64,000 bases of DNA from Actinernus sp. WN-2022. Taxonomy: Eukaryota; Cnidaria; Anthozoa; Actiniaria; Actinernidae. Below, piece by piece: positions 36,601 through 51,600 of the stretch. The notes under the pieces were generated by a model. It did no database searches and had not been told where the DNA came from. It worked only from the letters and a program-made list of their open reading frames with translations. Where the stretch lies: positions 84,467,537 through 84,531,536 of the forward strand of contig JAOWCC010001589.1 of NCBI GenBank assembly GCA_030867875.1, written 5' to 3'. Each line of letters begins with the position of its first letter. Positions within the stretch are counted from its first letter, which is position 1. The translations under genes and the position numbers were made by a program.

Positions 36601-39600
36601 GTTAAGCTGGACCTCTTGGGCCTCCTGGCGAGATCTTGATGTCTCAAACTTTCTAATAGTCTGAAGAATGGTGGAATGAAAGAGAGCCATATAATCAATT
36701 GTAAATTTTTAATTAGAGTTATTCATTGTAATAAGTTACAGAATAAATAGAGGCACACAAACTTACAGATCACAAAGAGTCGTGCAACAACAACTGAAAT
36801 TGGGATACTAAATAATTGTTTATTTGTTTTGTTTTTTACAAAAAGTGAGGTATCACTGACCTTTCGCCTTGTGTCTAGGGCTGATTCACTATCAACAAGT
36901 TCTTCCTGCAGTTTTTCAATTTCCCTGTAATGAAAAGAACGTGAGACTTGTTTATGTAGGTGTATAAAAGGGCCAGAGGAGGGGGGGAAGTGGCACTCAA
37001 TGGAATGTTGGGTGGGGAAGTGCTGCCAGGGTCTCAAAATCCTGATCCTATTCCAGACCAAAATATATTATTTTCCGTATCCTGTTTCTGACCTGATCCT
37101 GAAAATATGTACTGTGCAATGCAAAAATCCCTAGATATCAATATAAAACTTTGATTCAACTTTGTTATTCTGATTTTAAGAAGTATAACGTGATCCCATC
37201 ACATGTATATATATGATGTGATCTCATCACAGTAAGTCACAATATTTTAGTAACTTCAATACATATGCATTTTATTCATGTATTTGTTTTCCCAAAAAAA
37301 AAAATTTTCAAAATGATAATTTTCTCTGCTCTCATGTGGAATTATTGCCTACAAATATACTAATGCTAACAATGTTTAAAGTGCATATAAGCCCTGGCTA
37401 ATTATATTTCTTACGAAGAGACTAGAGGCCATAGACGAAGGATTCCAGAATAAAAAGCTGATTTGATTGATTTGTCATGGTGTATTGGCCGTTCAAAGTT
37501 GCCCAAAAACGTGTCTTGGGTTAATTGCCTGTGGACGAAAATCAAGCGCGCTAGAGCGCTCTACAAAATTGGCACTGGGTCTAGTTTGACGTCATCAACA
37601 GAACACGCTCGATGCGCCATTGCATGAAAGGCCTTGCCAAATAAGGCTCTCCGAAACGTTCAGTGCGACATGATCATCTTTCTCGGTTATCTATTCAATT
37701 ATTTTGCAAATAAGCCAACGTCGCCAAGAGACGAGTTCTGTTGATGACGTCACGTTTTATTCTCGTCCTAGTCCCCGAAGGTGCGCGGAAATTATTCTAC
37801 ATTTGGAAGGTTAGTCGCTAAAAAAAAAAATGAAAACATTTTTATTTTAAAATTTCGGAATTTTTTCTCTACCTAAGGTCTAAGCTTTCAAAAAAAAGCA
37901 TAATTGGCCAGGGCTTATATGCACTTTAAGAGACACTGAGAATCAACTGAGAATCAACTGGGAATCAACTGGGAATCAACTGAGAATCAACAGGGAATCA
38001 ACTGGGTATCATTACTGTAAGTACAGTGTGTAACAATCATTCCAATGTGTTCACTGCCACCTGACCATCTTTCATAACGGATGTTCAGTATTTTAATACC
38101 TTCTCTTCAAAGCATTTGTCATTCTTTGGTCTTCAACTTTTTTCTGGGTATCAACCTGTTGTAATAAAAATAAACTTGGACTAAGAAATGGTCTGAAATG
38201 ACCTCTTCAACATGGATTTCTCTTCTATCTCAGGATGTTATTTTAAATTATTTTGTAGTTTTGCTTTAAAGAAACTTGATTGAAGGTAATTTCGATTGAT
38301 TATATATCCTCTTTAACAACCATTATAATATCTTATTTCCTCTACATATTGCTACTGACCACAGAGTGTTTGAGAGTCTCCTTCTCCTGTTTGGCCTCCT
38401 CTCTCTCATGCACAAGATCTTCTTTCAGTTGGACTATAGAATCCTCTAGGTCTATAATCTAATCAGACATCATAACAGTTACTGTAAGTTAACTGAACCA
38501 GGTTTAGTACTGAGGGAGGCCTGTCAGTGTCAGAAAGAACACTTCCTCTCCTCAATTATCTGACAACAGACACATACATGTGGGAAGTGGTTCTGACAGA
38601 TATCCACACACACAACTCTAACTGTTGCTAGTCAGGGCCACAAATACCTATACTCAAGTTCCCGCCAAAACTCTAATGTCCATATATGGGATGTATCCAC
38701 AGGGATACCAACAGTCTTTTTCTCTGACGAAGGGCTAGCGCTCGAAACGTCAGCTGCTACTCGCTTTCCATGGTTGTTAGCATACCTCAATCAACTTTAG
38801 TTGATTATATACCAGTGTTTATCTTCCCCACCAACACAGACAAACACTAGTTTTTACAGGAACTAGTTACCTATCATTTCATATAAAGGAACTCATTTCT
38901 CACTCACTAGTTTCCCTAGGGACCAGTCAATAAGTGTTTTGTTATATAGACGTAAGTTTTACTACCTGATACAAGCAAGGTTTGTCGTCTTCTCTTCAGG
39001 AAGCTGCCTTTTGACACAAAATGCTGCCAGCATTGTTACAGCATTTTTAGTAGCATTTTGTTTCTTTGTTGCATCTTTTTTTAGCTAACAATTTCTCTCT
39101 CTCACACACTTGATAAAGATGTAAATTATTTCTTTGGAACTGCATGGTTCCATTTTAAATGCTTTCTTTCAATGAAAAAGCTAAGCTTTTGATGAAGATC
39201 TATACGTTTTGGTAAACAAATATTAATCCTGCCTTTAGCTGGGAATTGTTACCATACATGTAGTTTTCAAAATTGTTGGGTCCACATGGAAAACAGTTTG
39301 CTTGTTACTTGTCAGGTGACCATAAATTAGCCAGTGCGGGCACATGTTACATCTGGAAAACTGATGGCTACATAACAAGTATACAATTGTATAATTCAGT
39401 AGCTATGGTGCACACTCAAATGTCATGTACATTTGTATGACTCACCCTTTTGTAAGTTTCTCTTAGCTTGTCTCTTGTTTCGTTTAGAGTAATTTGTTTG
39501 CTGTAACAAGAGAAAAATAATCAATTGTTATTAAAACAATGTGCAATGACACACAAAAATGTTAATTTCCTGATTACACTAAGACCGTATTATAAGACAC

Positions 39601-42600
39601 TATGTTATTAATCTACACACACTATTTACAGCTATGTGATGTTATGCATGACCAGTAATTAACAATACCGAATGACTAGACACAAGTTTTGTTTTAGATC
39701 TCAATTTTTGGTCCATGCCCTTGGCAGCTAGGTTCACTTGCCATTTTCAGCACTAAATTAACAAATTGAGAAAAAAGAGAAACATTGTCAATCAGTGGGT
39801 CATTTACTTGGGGGGGAGGGAGGTGACTCGCTATATTGAACTGATGGGTGTGCTCGGTGCTCCTTTTAGGGGTAACAATTTTTGTAACCGTATCTTTTAG
39901 GGGGTCCTGTTCACACAAGTTACCAGTAGTTATGCAACCAGCTGAGTCATACCTTTTAGGGGTGTACTATGATTTATTTTAAGGTTCTTTTAAAACACTT
40001 GAGGGATTGCTTTATAAATTTTATATTGTCATACCTTTTAGGGGTCAAAATCATTATGGGTTTTAAACCTCCTTTAATTTATGCATACCTCTTAGGGATC
40101 ATTTTAAAAATGACTGCTGATCGAGCACCCCCATCATTTTGGTAATGCAGTCCCCCCCCCCCCTCCCCCCCCCCCCCCCCCCTCCCTCTCCAGGTCATTT
40201 AATTTCATTCTATAAGATTTGATACACTGTTAGAGGTCATCTTGATGCAAATAGTTGCATTCAAACTTTTCTGGCACGTACAATGTACATTACTTTTTTG
40301 TAGAATTCAAGGCATCAATATTGGTATCTCTTTTGTGACTGTTGGTGTTGCTGATTAATGATGATAATCGAACTGAGTAGAATGCAATTTGGTCTGAAAT
40401 CATACGAGTGATTACAAAATTGCATGTCTGCAAAGCGGGAGTGCAATTTGTAATCAACAATACGATTTCAGACTAAAATTGCAGGACACAAAGTTCTATT
40501 ACCACTTAATTATATTCATTCTGAAATCTTAAAAAGGATTAAACATTCGTAATTCGTTTTTTTTTTTTACAATTTGCTCAACAAACTAGGAAAGTCAAGT
40601 GGTAGCTATTTAAAGAAGAGGGAAATTGAAATCTATGAGCATGCGTGAGCAATCACGCAATTTCTACCGCTGTGAAATGGCTTCTTAAATTCTGCTTTTT
40701 GATTGGTTCAACAAAGGATGCAATTACACACACAAAATGATGTGACTTAGCCCGAAATCACTGTTGCTATCACCCAATTCAATCAAATTGCAGGAAACAC
40801 CAGTGATTTCAAAATGAATATAATTATGTGTGATGCCACATAGCTGTAAACATATGCAGACTTATTACATTGGCACTCATATTCCAAGGGAGCAATTTTG
40901 TCAGAAGGCCAATGTCAACAACTACTGTGACACATTGAGCTGGTAGAAAAAATAGAAACTCTAAATTACCTGGCCTTGTCTGCCATCTTTTGGTTGAGAA
41001 GTGCAATGATTTGATCATGCCCTGTCTGCATGTCATCCCTTGCAGGTCTGTATGAAGTACAACAACACTTCAATATAATTATATTTCCAAATCTAAACAC
41101 AGCATTCAAGTCACATATATTTTGCTCTGTAAATTCCTTTACATTATGAGCTGCAGTCTGAATCTGTATCCAATTCACATAATACTACGATAATTAGTTT
41201 TCTGTAAATGAGATACAAATTTCTACAGATTTAATATGTTAAATAGTACTTATCAAATCATTAATAATTCATAAAGGAAAAACAAACAAAATCAATGTGT
41301 AATATTAAAGTGATCTGTAAATCTGATACAGATTCATCCTGATTTGCAGGTTGTATCACCAAAATAACTGAAAAACATGACAGTATACATCTAGACATGT
41401 CATAACCCATATACATAATAATTATGTGAGTTTGTAAATTGGATAAAGCAGGCTCAAGTTTGTAAATCCGATAAAGCATAGTTATTCATTCTGTATAGAT
41501 CTAAATGTATTACATACAGACATCCACTCATATTGTATCTTTTACTTACAGATTTTATAAGAAAAGGAAGAAAAAAATAAACAGAGTAAGAATATTTCCT
41601 ATTTCCCACATTTTCCTATGGTGCCCTTCACTTTATAATTCATCTCATTTTATTTGAATTGTTCCTCATACATGTACACACTCAGGTACATAGCTAGGTA
41701 ACCTGTGTCTTGTCATTGGTTCATAATAACCCACTCTTGGTATAAATTTGTATGCTCAACACATGCCACATACAAAGGATTTAATATGACGTTCCAGGAA
41801 ATTAAAATGTTTAGTGATTTGTAGAGAATATAGAATATTAAAGTGCCTATGAAGCTTATTTTTTTATTTTAGATATCAATTCTACATCAAGTGAATAGTA
41901 GAATGGTACAATATATCTTGTTTTGAATGCTGTGCCGCTGAGTTAAGGAGGCACAATTATTATACATTTTTTTTTGTTACAATTAAACATTTTTTTTAAA
42001 TTAACAGTGTTAATTACCCATGGTTGAAATAAAATGATTTTAGAAATTTGTTTTCCTATATCAGTAGAAATGCCCATTCACAACCACTAAGAAGTGGTTG
42101 CAGATACCTCCCCTGACGTCATGTAATTAGCATTTTGGATATTAAAACCTCCTTAACTCAGCGGCACAGCATTCAAAGCAAGATATATTGTACCATTCTA
42201 CTATTCACTTGATGTAGAATTGATATCTAAAATAAAAAAATAAGCCCCATAGGCACTTTAACAATTATTCACCAAAGTGGAGGTGAATATAGTGGTGGAT
42301 TATCCCTGGAGCCCTGTGCATGACAAGTGAAACATATTAATTTATACTAAATTAAATTATTTTTTTATTATCGAAAGAGTTCCTTGGAATGATTTTAATA
42401 ATCAAAAACAACACATCACTCAAGTTTATAATAATTTGTCAGTCCCTTACTGCAGTGTAGAATTTTCTGTCTCCATATCTTGTTGTCTTTTTTCCAGAGA
42501 CTTGATGTTCTTGTGAATGGTATCCAACTGGGTCTGAAAGTTAAGCACAATGTTATGCCACCAGTCAATTGAAACCCTGGACACTAGACCCCTGCAACAT

Positions 42601-45600
42601 AGTGGGAGTTAACCAGGGACTAGCTGTAAGGCCATGGAAAACTGAAAAAAAAACATGACTCTATACATCTAGACTTTTAATAAGTCATACAGAATTTGTG
42701 TCCATGTTTTATCAGATTTATAAACTCTCACCTCTGGCTCAAGTTTGTACAAACCCCCAAAAAGGTCACTCATTCTGTATCTATAGACCATTTTCTTAAG
42801 TATGCACACGCAACAGGCTTGACGGGCCGGTAAATACTTCATGTGGGCAATCATTCAACCAATACTAAATCCAAGATGCCTACATGAAGTATTTCTTGGC
42901 GGGCCGTGAGTTTTGATAGCTTTTGTTAGACTTGTTCTGATGCATCAGCCTTTGTTATTCAAATTATTGGCTATTGTTCAAAAATTGGCGGCTATTGTTC
43001 AAAAAGCGATTTGGCGGGCCAATATTGCGTGCACATACCTGAGAAAATGGTCTATTGCTTGCATGTTTAATACGTGGTACATGTATTTATGCTGCTTACC
43101 TTAAGCCTCTTAATTTCTGCTTCATTAGACTGTCTTGCTGATGTCACAGCATCTTAAATATATAACAATGATTTTAAGTTTAAAAATGATGATTCTGAAA
43201 TAGATGACTCTGACAATTAGGACAACAAAACCAATATTCATATTTGACAATTACTATATTAAAACAAAGACTATAATTATTATTACAGAACATTTTACCA
43301 TGACCATATGACACTTGTCCAATTTTAATACTGTTTCTGTTCAGTTTAAGTTTTGAAACAACTGAAAAAATATGCCTTTATGCATGGTGACATATTTTAC
43401 CTACACTTCCAGAATTATTTTCTGATTCAAATGTTAAAACTTCTGAGAATATATCTGAGAATATCTGAGAATATATCAATACATCGGTCTATTAATTAGA
43501 GTAACAAAAGAAAATAGTGTTAGTGTACATGTACATGTAGATAATACAGCATGGCATCATGCACAAGGCCTATAATACTTCCCTGCTTGAATAAATATTA
43601 TCACCTTTTGGGGCCAATAAAAACAATATTCAAGGAAGTATGGTATAAAGTATTTGGTGACTAAAAGTCTATATGCTAAGTAAAGTTTATATATTATTGT
43701 ATTACATACTTTGAACTTCTGATCTAATGTCACCAGGGAAGTATTGTAGTTTATACCGCAGAACACTGGCTTTGATAGTCTCAGTCTCCAGTAAGTCATA
43801 CAATCTCAGTCTCTCTGCCTCCTGATAAGCAAACAGAACATGTCCAATAAAACACACTCCTTTACATGTTACCTTCAGGGTGCACTGTAAAATATGCAAT
43901 GCCTCAAGGAAACATCATAAAAAAAATTCCCTGAACCATATCTCATATTAAAGCTTATGCAATTTTGGCTAATTCAAGTCAATGTAACATTGTAACGTGA
44001 CCTCAATGGGACGTACTACATGTATGATCTAACCTTGTAAGAATGTTCATACAGAAATGACGATTGTCACAGGACTTGTAGCATGATAAAATGGATATTA
44101 CTTAATTAATATATAGAAGCGTGATTTGAATAAAGAACTAAGAAAATAACTAAGTACCGTGTGAGAGGAGTTAAAAGCAGTTGGGCCAAGGAACCGCTCA
44201 GAAGTGAAACTCATAACACTGGTGGCTAGCTATGGGATCAAATCGGATTTAACCAATTACTATACAGTGGATTTGAGGTCAAACATGATGAGTTTCAGTT
44301 TCATTTTATTTTACACTGTTTCAAGAATACAGGGATAAGAGACAACATAAGACCAGTTATAAAAGACAGATAGGTATAGTAAGTAACAAAAGAAAAAAGT
44401 GATTAGTGTGCAGTGACCAAAGTAGCCGTAAAGCTTTTGAGTTGGTCATTGCTTATATATAGTATAAATTAATAATTAATTAATAATTATTATTTTTTGT
44501 TTTTGTTTTTTCCTTCTTTTTTTCTGAAGCGATGGTGGTTGGACAAGTCCTGGACTGTAAATGGTTGACATGGTTGAAGTTGGTTGGCATAATATAGTTG
44601 AGAAAACTAGCACGATTTTCATTGATGGATCTTTGTCAGTGTGTAGTCTGTTTCCATTGTTGTTGAGGTTGCATTTATAATTTGTAAATATGCATTTGAC
44701 TTTGAGTAGTAGTTCGGGTAGTAGTTCTGAATCAGGCGCAAGTATTGCTGCAGCACATTAGGGCCAATATGACCTATAGTCAATCGCCAAGCGTCTTTGT
44801 AAGGAAAAAGGATGGTACAAAACGATTTTGTATCGACTACCATAAGCTAAATGATGTGATATTTGAAGATGCATACCCACTACCAAAGATATCAGATTCA
44901 TTGGACTCAATGTGCAGTACTCGGGAATTCTCAACCTTGGACTTCGCCAGTGGATATTGGCAGGTAGAACATGACCCATCAGACCAAGAGAAGAGACTGC
45001 ATTCACCATGTGCTATGGACTGTATGAGTTGCGGGTAATGCTGTTTGGGTTATGTAACATGCCAGTGACCTTCCAACGGTTAATGGACAACTGGTGCTAA
45101 ATGGTATGCAGTGGAAGACATACCTGGTATATCTAGACGACATAATCATGTATTCAAGGATAGTCGATGAGCAGCTGGAGAGACTATGTGAAGTCTTCAG
45201 TCGACTTCAAGAAGCTGGTCTGAAACCGACGCCAAAGAAATGCAAGTTGTTCCGACAAAGCGTGCCTTATTTGGGAGATGTAATCTCAACAAGCGGAGTA
45301 CAGACAGATCCAGATAAGATCAAGATTGTGTCTGAATGGCCAGTACCTTTTACGCCCAAAGAAGTCTGCAGTTTTCTGGGTTTGGCCTCCTACTACACGT
45401 GGTTCATACAAGGCTTTGCTGAGATCACAGTGCCCATACATCGACTGTCAGAGAAATCCGTGGAGTTCATACGGTCGGAGCAATGTGACAAAGCCTTCAA
45501 GGCATTGAAGAAATGGTTGACTACTTCACCAGTGCTGGCTTTTCCTTCGTTCGGCAAGGAATTCATATGCTAGTGACTTTGGTATCTGGGAAATCCTATC

Positions 45601-48600
45601 TCAGGTTGAATGCCGCCGGTGATCGCATATGCCAGCAGAACCCTGAACAAAGTAGAGCGGAGATATTGCATCACAAAGGAGATGTTTGCCTTTGTCTAAT
45701 TCGCCAAGCACTTTCACCATTACCTGTAAGGCAAACGTATGTTGTTTGGCCAGAACAGATCACAGTGCTTTGAAGTGGCTACACAGCTTCAGAGAACCAG
45801 AAGGGCAAATAGCCAGGTGGGTGGAGCACAGACTAGGTGCAATTAAAGCACGGTAATGCAGATGCGACAGAGTTGCGCAACGAAAAGAAATCAGATATCT
45901 TGTGTCACGCAATGAACTGGTTGGAAGCTGGAGGTCTGACAGTAAATCTCACACAGAGGAGCAAGGTACCAGGCAAACTACCAGAAGCTTGTGGGTACAG
46001 TGGAGCAAGCTACAGCTGAGGGATGGAGTACTTTAATTATTGCAGATGTGAGTCTGATGATGGGTCAGATGGAATATCGACGTGTTGGCAGCTGGTTGTT
46101 CCAAAATGTCTTGTACCTGAAATGTTAAGAGCTTTGCATGATGCACCGACAGCCAGTCACCTTGGTGTAACAAAGACGGTGTTGAAGACTCAATAGCGAT
46201 TCTACTGGCCTGGTCTAACGTAACGTGGAGAACTGGTGCCGACAATGTCCTAAATGCACGACTGCTAAACCATCCCAGAAGACTGCACGGCTCCACTGGT
46301 CAGTAGTCAGCCTGGTTATCCACTGCAAGTATAGCATTAGACATGCTGGGTCCGCTTCCAGTCTCTGAGGCGGGGAATAAGTACATCAGTATAGTTCGTG
46401 ACTACTTCACGAAGTGAACAGAAGTGTTCTAAATAACAAACCAGAAGACCCAGACAGTGGCAAGAAAGCTGGTCGATGAGTTCATCTGTCACTTTGGGGC
46501 TCCTGAAACACTGATGAAACTTAGAGCCGAACTGAGCTATTCCAAGAAATGCACATTACCCTCAGTCTGACGGGCAGGTCGAGATGTTTAACCGGCCGTT
46601 GACAAGTATGCTACCATGTTGAATGCGTGTTCGTGTGTCGGTGTGTGAACGCCGTATGTACGTTGTTTCAGCTGCTTGTGGAAAGCACTGCTAACACTCG
46701 AGGATTTTGAGTACGAAGAGCCTTTAAAACACATATCTCTGCAAATGAGAGCTATGGGCGGAATTCAGAAGTTTTAATCAGCGCTCAGTTCAAGGAAGCT
46801 ACAAGCACGGATGATCCAAATTGCAGAGTATTCTATAATTATTCTCGGAGAAATAACACTGAGAGCCTGTTTCGCAGGCTAATATGGACCCTGCCTGGAA
46901 TTTGCAAACTTTGGTGTCTGCCCCTTCTTAACTATTGGTACATTGAGCCACACCTTGTTTCCAGCACTGTATTCTTTTCCACTGATGCATGTACAGATCG
47001 TAATAGTCTTTCTGCCTTCTGAGAGCTGTTTTCAGGTGCTCCTTTGCCGTCTCGTGCGCCTCTTCAAATGTGTTCCTCAGGTTGGACAAATACTCAGAAG
47101 TTTCTTCCTGTTGCTCAGGACAACGACCAAACAAAACATCCACAGGCAGACGCACGTCTCTCCCAAACATCAAAGAGTGGAATGGGTCCATCATAACTTG
47201 TGCAGGTTGCACATCCCAGTCTTTGTGACTGGCAGACACACCAAGCTGGAGTTAGCCGGATATTCCTCAGCAGGACATTTTTGTAGCTGGACATTTTTAA
47301 CATTCCACAGCCGGACATTTTTGACATAACTAGGAAATGGATGACATTTTGACTAGCTTATTGAATGGCCATTTCAAATTAAAGCCCCAATACTACTTCT
47401 GTGTGTATCACAAGGTGTGCAAGTGTGTCAGTTATACCTTCGTATATACGTTGATTATTCAGCTGCTTGTGAAGAGTCATCACTTCTTCACTCAGGGCCG
47501 AGAAGTAGTAAATCCGGGAGTAAATCAGTCGGGACAAATGATATTCTTCTGTATGTTAGGTTTAATAGGTCTAAGCACAGGCAGCCCAGGATCACTGATA
47601 GTAACAGTGTATGGAAATTAACAGTGTTTGTATGGGAAATTTCCGTTCTTAATTTTCGACAGAATTTAATGAAATCGATCAAACTTACCGTGTGTCTTAA
47701 TGTGGTTGTCCTTTATGTCTGGACCGAGTTTCAGGGAATTCGGTCAAATTTTCCTCCCCTAGCTATTAACATGAAGGACAACCACATCAAGACACACGGT
47801 AAGGTTGATGGACGGAAATTTTCCATACAAACACTGTTAATTTCCATACACTCTTACTATCAGTGATTCTGGGCTGCCTGTGGTTTAAGCTGTTTATTGA
47901 GTTGGTTTTGTGTCGCTAAATACCGCGAACAGCGTTGATAATTAATAGCGATTAATTAAGTGTCCGTACTCATAACTACCTTAATAAACAGCCCTGATCA
48001 ATTAAGAAAGCATCCAAGAACTTGAAAACGGCCCAAACAATGATTGGTCATACGCGACAACAATAATTATCACAGCCCTTCTTTGCAGAAATTTTATGTG
48101 TTTGAAATGCTCTTTGTAATCAGAGTAGGAGCTCCGCATCCCTCAACGTTGGCTTGACCTTGGTTTATTAATCGGAAGTGAGTACTACGCCATGTGCAAG
48201 TCACAAGTAGATAAAGACAATCGGTCTTTGCATGTTGGAACACAAATTGTGTTACGTGACAGCAGCTGTCAGAGGTCAAGATCCATAACGGTACAACTAT
48301 CGAATAGGCCTTTTGCAGCTAGTCACGTGCTGATATAATACTTCGTTAATGAATGAATGGAGGTCGTAATCCCCATGGAAAAGGCGTTGCCATGGATGCT
48401 GGATGGCAAGCCACTTTTAAAACGCTGTTTCAGAAAGATCGACAATCGATTGGAGGTGAAAAATAGCATTTATACATTAGTGCCGTTAAATGTATGAATT
48501 AAGATTTTTTTGCCATCCAGCACAATCCTGTACAATCACGTGAATGCCTAACTGCAATTTAAGGTCCATTCCCCGCCATTTCAAAAGATCACTTCTTCAT

Positions 48601-51600
48601 TATTGTGCAGGTGTATTTAGAGTCGTTCTTCGGATGATTTTTGGTCGAAAATGGTTAGGTTTTTTTTTTATTGGTGGGTTACGTTTTTAGAAGGTTTGAC
48701 ATGAAAATTTGAGAAAATGAATTATTAATTATCCAAATTGCGGAGTATTCTATAATGGCCGCGTAAAAATGGAAAAAAGAGACCCACCTCTCGTTCCGCT
48801 CGCATCACAACGAACTCGCTTCGCTCGCACGACCGGCCCGCACGACCTACTTTCTGTGGTCTCTTCTCAAAGCGTCTTTTTTCTCGATTTTTTTCGATTA
48901 TAATTAGGAATTGCGTGTGGAGGAGGCTAGTTCGATGTGACCTATCGTATTCGCGAGGATGGGCCCAGAGGAAAGACGAAGGTGGGACACTTCAATCTGT
49001 TGAAGCCGTACACAAGCCCACCTGACCAAGTATCAGGAAGAAGAGAGGTGCCACTTGTGCATGGTGCTGAGCGGGAAGATGATGTAGAAGAGGAGACTGC
49101 TGATGTATACCAACCTGATGCAACTTACTTGCTAAATAATACAACTGCATGAAAATGAGGCAAACAGTGACGAGCGTCAAAGTCCCAGGGGTGGGGATAC
49201 TCCCATATATACGCTATATACATGTAGTATGTGCCCCCGAATAGGGTATGGTTTTAGAACCTCCTGATCCTTAAATAGGGTATCATATTTTGCATTTTGA
49301 CTCTCAAATAAAATATCCGATCCTTAAATGGGGTACAATTTATATTTTAATCAGTCAACTTCACATAATGAATTAGCGTTTGGAAATACCGCTACTCTGG
49401 TAGTCCCTAATATAGGCTACAGAAACAAGAACGTGAAAAAAAAAAAGCTGTTACAAAATTAATACAGTATTCACTTATTCCTTAAATAGGGTACATGTAT
49501 ATATTTCAGTTACAATCCTTGGAAAGGGTATGAATTTTCCAATTTTTCATCCTTAAATAGGGTCAGGGTTTCGACATCTCTGTGGCACACCCCTATCCTA
49601 AATTTCCGAGAGTACCCCCGGGATAGAAATATTACACAATTGTACAGCGAATTTCTCAAGATGATTCCCTTGTTTGTTTTATATTTGCGGACAAGTCAGC
49701 ATTTGCCTCATTTTCATGAGTGCTTTACATGAAATATTCAAAATGGCAGCGGGAACTGTGAACAGTACTATTGGCCACCTAACCATTCAAATGCTGAAGA
49801 AATCTACAATTTATTTCATCTCCACTCAAATTATTTTTATCCATGGCCAGTCAAAATCGAGGTAGAGTAGAGTATAATTAGCCTCCTGTGCAGACAACTG
49901 TATTGTCAGTGGGATTAAAGAAGAAAAAAATGAATGCTGGGTAACCAACTACCATTTTCTTTTCTCCTGTTTTTCCTGTACAGTTGCCTGGGAGGAGGCT
50001 AGCGTATAATTACAAAGGCACATGTGATTGATGAAAGACAGAACTCCAACTAAAGATAGTCTGGGTCAATGGAAGGTAGGTACATGGAAGAAACATGGAA
50101 GGTACTGTCTTAGTTGGTTTGGTTTTTGCTTTGCTGCGCATAGAGCGGTTTTCAACTGAGTGTTGAAAGCAACAAGTGATTGCTTTGGTTTCGCATTTTC
50201 TTAGCTTTTCTATTGGACGTAAGAAATGTTTTCCAGTTATCAGCCAATCAAGTTCTAAACTAAATCCAAACACAATCACGCAATCAGGTTTTGTTCTAGT
50301 GACAGTATTGATGACTGTTTTTACTTTGCCTCATGACTGTTTAAAGTAAAACCAATCGTGAATTACTTCATCTCATGATTGGCTCATTGTGTTTTCACTT
50401 GCTCCAGTGTGATTGGCTATGTAATTACTTTGGTTTGGGTTTTACTGATAACACTCAACTTAATTACCCTATATCATTATGACGTCACGGCTTGTTTATG
50501 AGGGGGACAGAATCGACTTGGACAATAGAATTTTGAACTAAATCTGCTCTGCTGAGGGAAATTTAACTTCGAATTGTCTGGTTTCCAGATATCAGCTGTA
50601 TCAATGTTTATCCCACAATATTTACCATATTTGGTGGCTGTTATATACCGCTATTCTACGTTCTACAAAATGCATTTGATAGCTATTTCCTTTAATGTGT
50701 TGTTGCTGTTTTGTCCCCCTCCCACGACCGTGATCCTTAGCGTTTAAACAATAGATTGTTTTGATTTGACGTCATAATGATATAGGTCAATTAAAACTGC
50801 TCTATACAAATGCTTTTAGTGGAGAAGGGGAAAGGGAAAAGCAAGACGAAAAGAAAGAACCAGGAGACTGCATGGGGGTGGGTAAGAAGGGGAGGAGAGG
50901 ATTGGGGAGATGAAGCTAGGGAAAGGGGAGAAGCCTTATATGCATAAACTCTGTTAAATTTTGAGATTTCAAAATAATTCCCTTCCTTCAGTTTTAAAGA
51001 TTATGAACCTATAACACTTGCATTGTTTACTAATTTTGGCACGCTCTTTCCATTTCTGGCATTCTTGTTGTACTACAATGTGTACATGTATACTAGCCCC
51101 AATTTTTTTGATTGACAAGATAAAAGGTCACATAACCACATCCTGTAAATTAAAGGGCCTAAAATACTGTCAGTGGTTTAACCAGGTCCTGACTTATATA
51201 CTTATTTGTAACTGTTACAGGGAGGTTTATAACTCAGTTTTAAACCTTGCCAAATGTGATTTAAGTCAGTTTCATACCTCAAGCCTACGGCCCTTGGGAT
51301 GTTTAGGGCTTAGAACCTTGGTTATCGTTATAAAACTCTTACTACAAACGTGTGTTGGGTAGTGCCATGCAACTTGCTTGATGCATACAATTTTTTTAGC
51401 TTATACTACTTTAGACTTTAGTACCAATTCTTTCAAAGCAGCAACAACATTCTTCACTCCTGATGAATCCACTGCCACTGGTTCTACATCACATCTGCTG
51501 GCCTTCATTGACTCGCCTTTGTAAAAACAAACGAAAGTGAAAGCGTCAGAAGGGATTTATGAGAATTATGGGGAATTATGCTTTATTCGCTTTCCAAACC

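Larger units (their letters stand above)
43822..51409 (-). other. Intron 2 of the coiled-coil gene (7.6 kb)
   Basis: Bounded by the donor GTAGTA beside 51410 and the acceptor CTTATCAG beside 43821. Phase 0 on both sides gives the continuous LKSK-EAERLRLYDLL, so no further exon is needed. It holds the broken Ty3/gypsy element and several MITEs. Confidence 0.7.
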
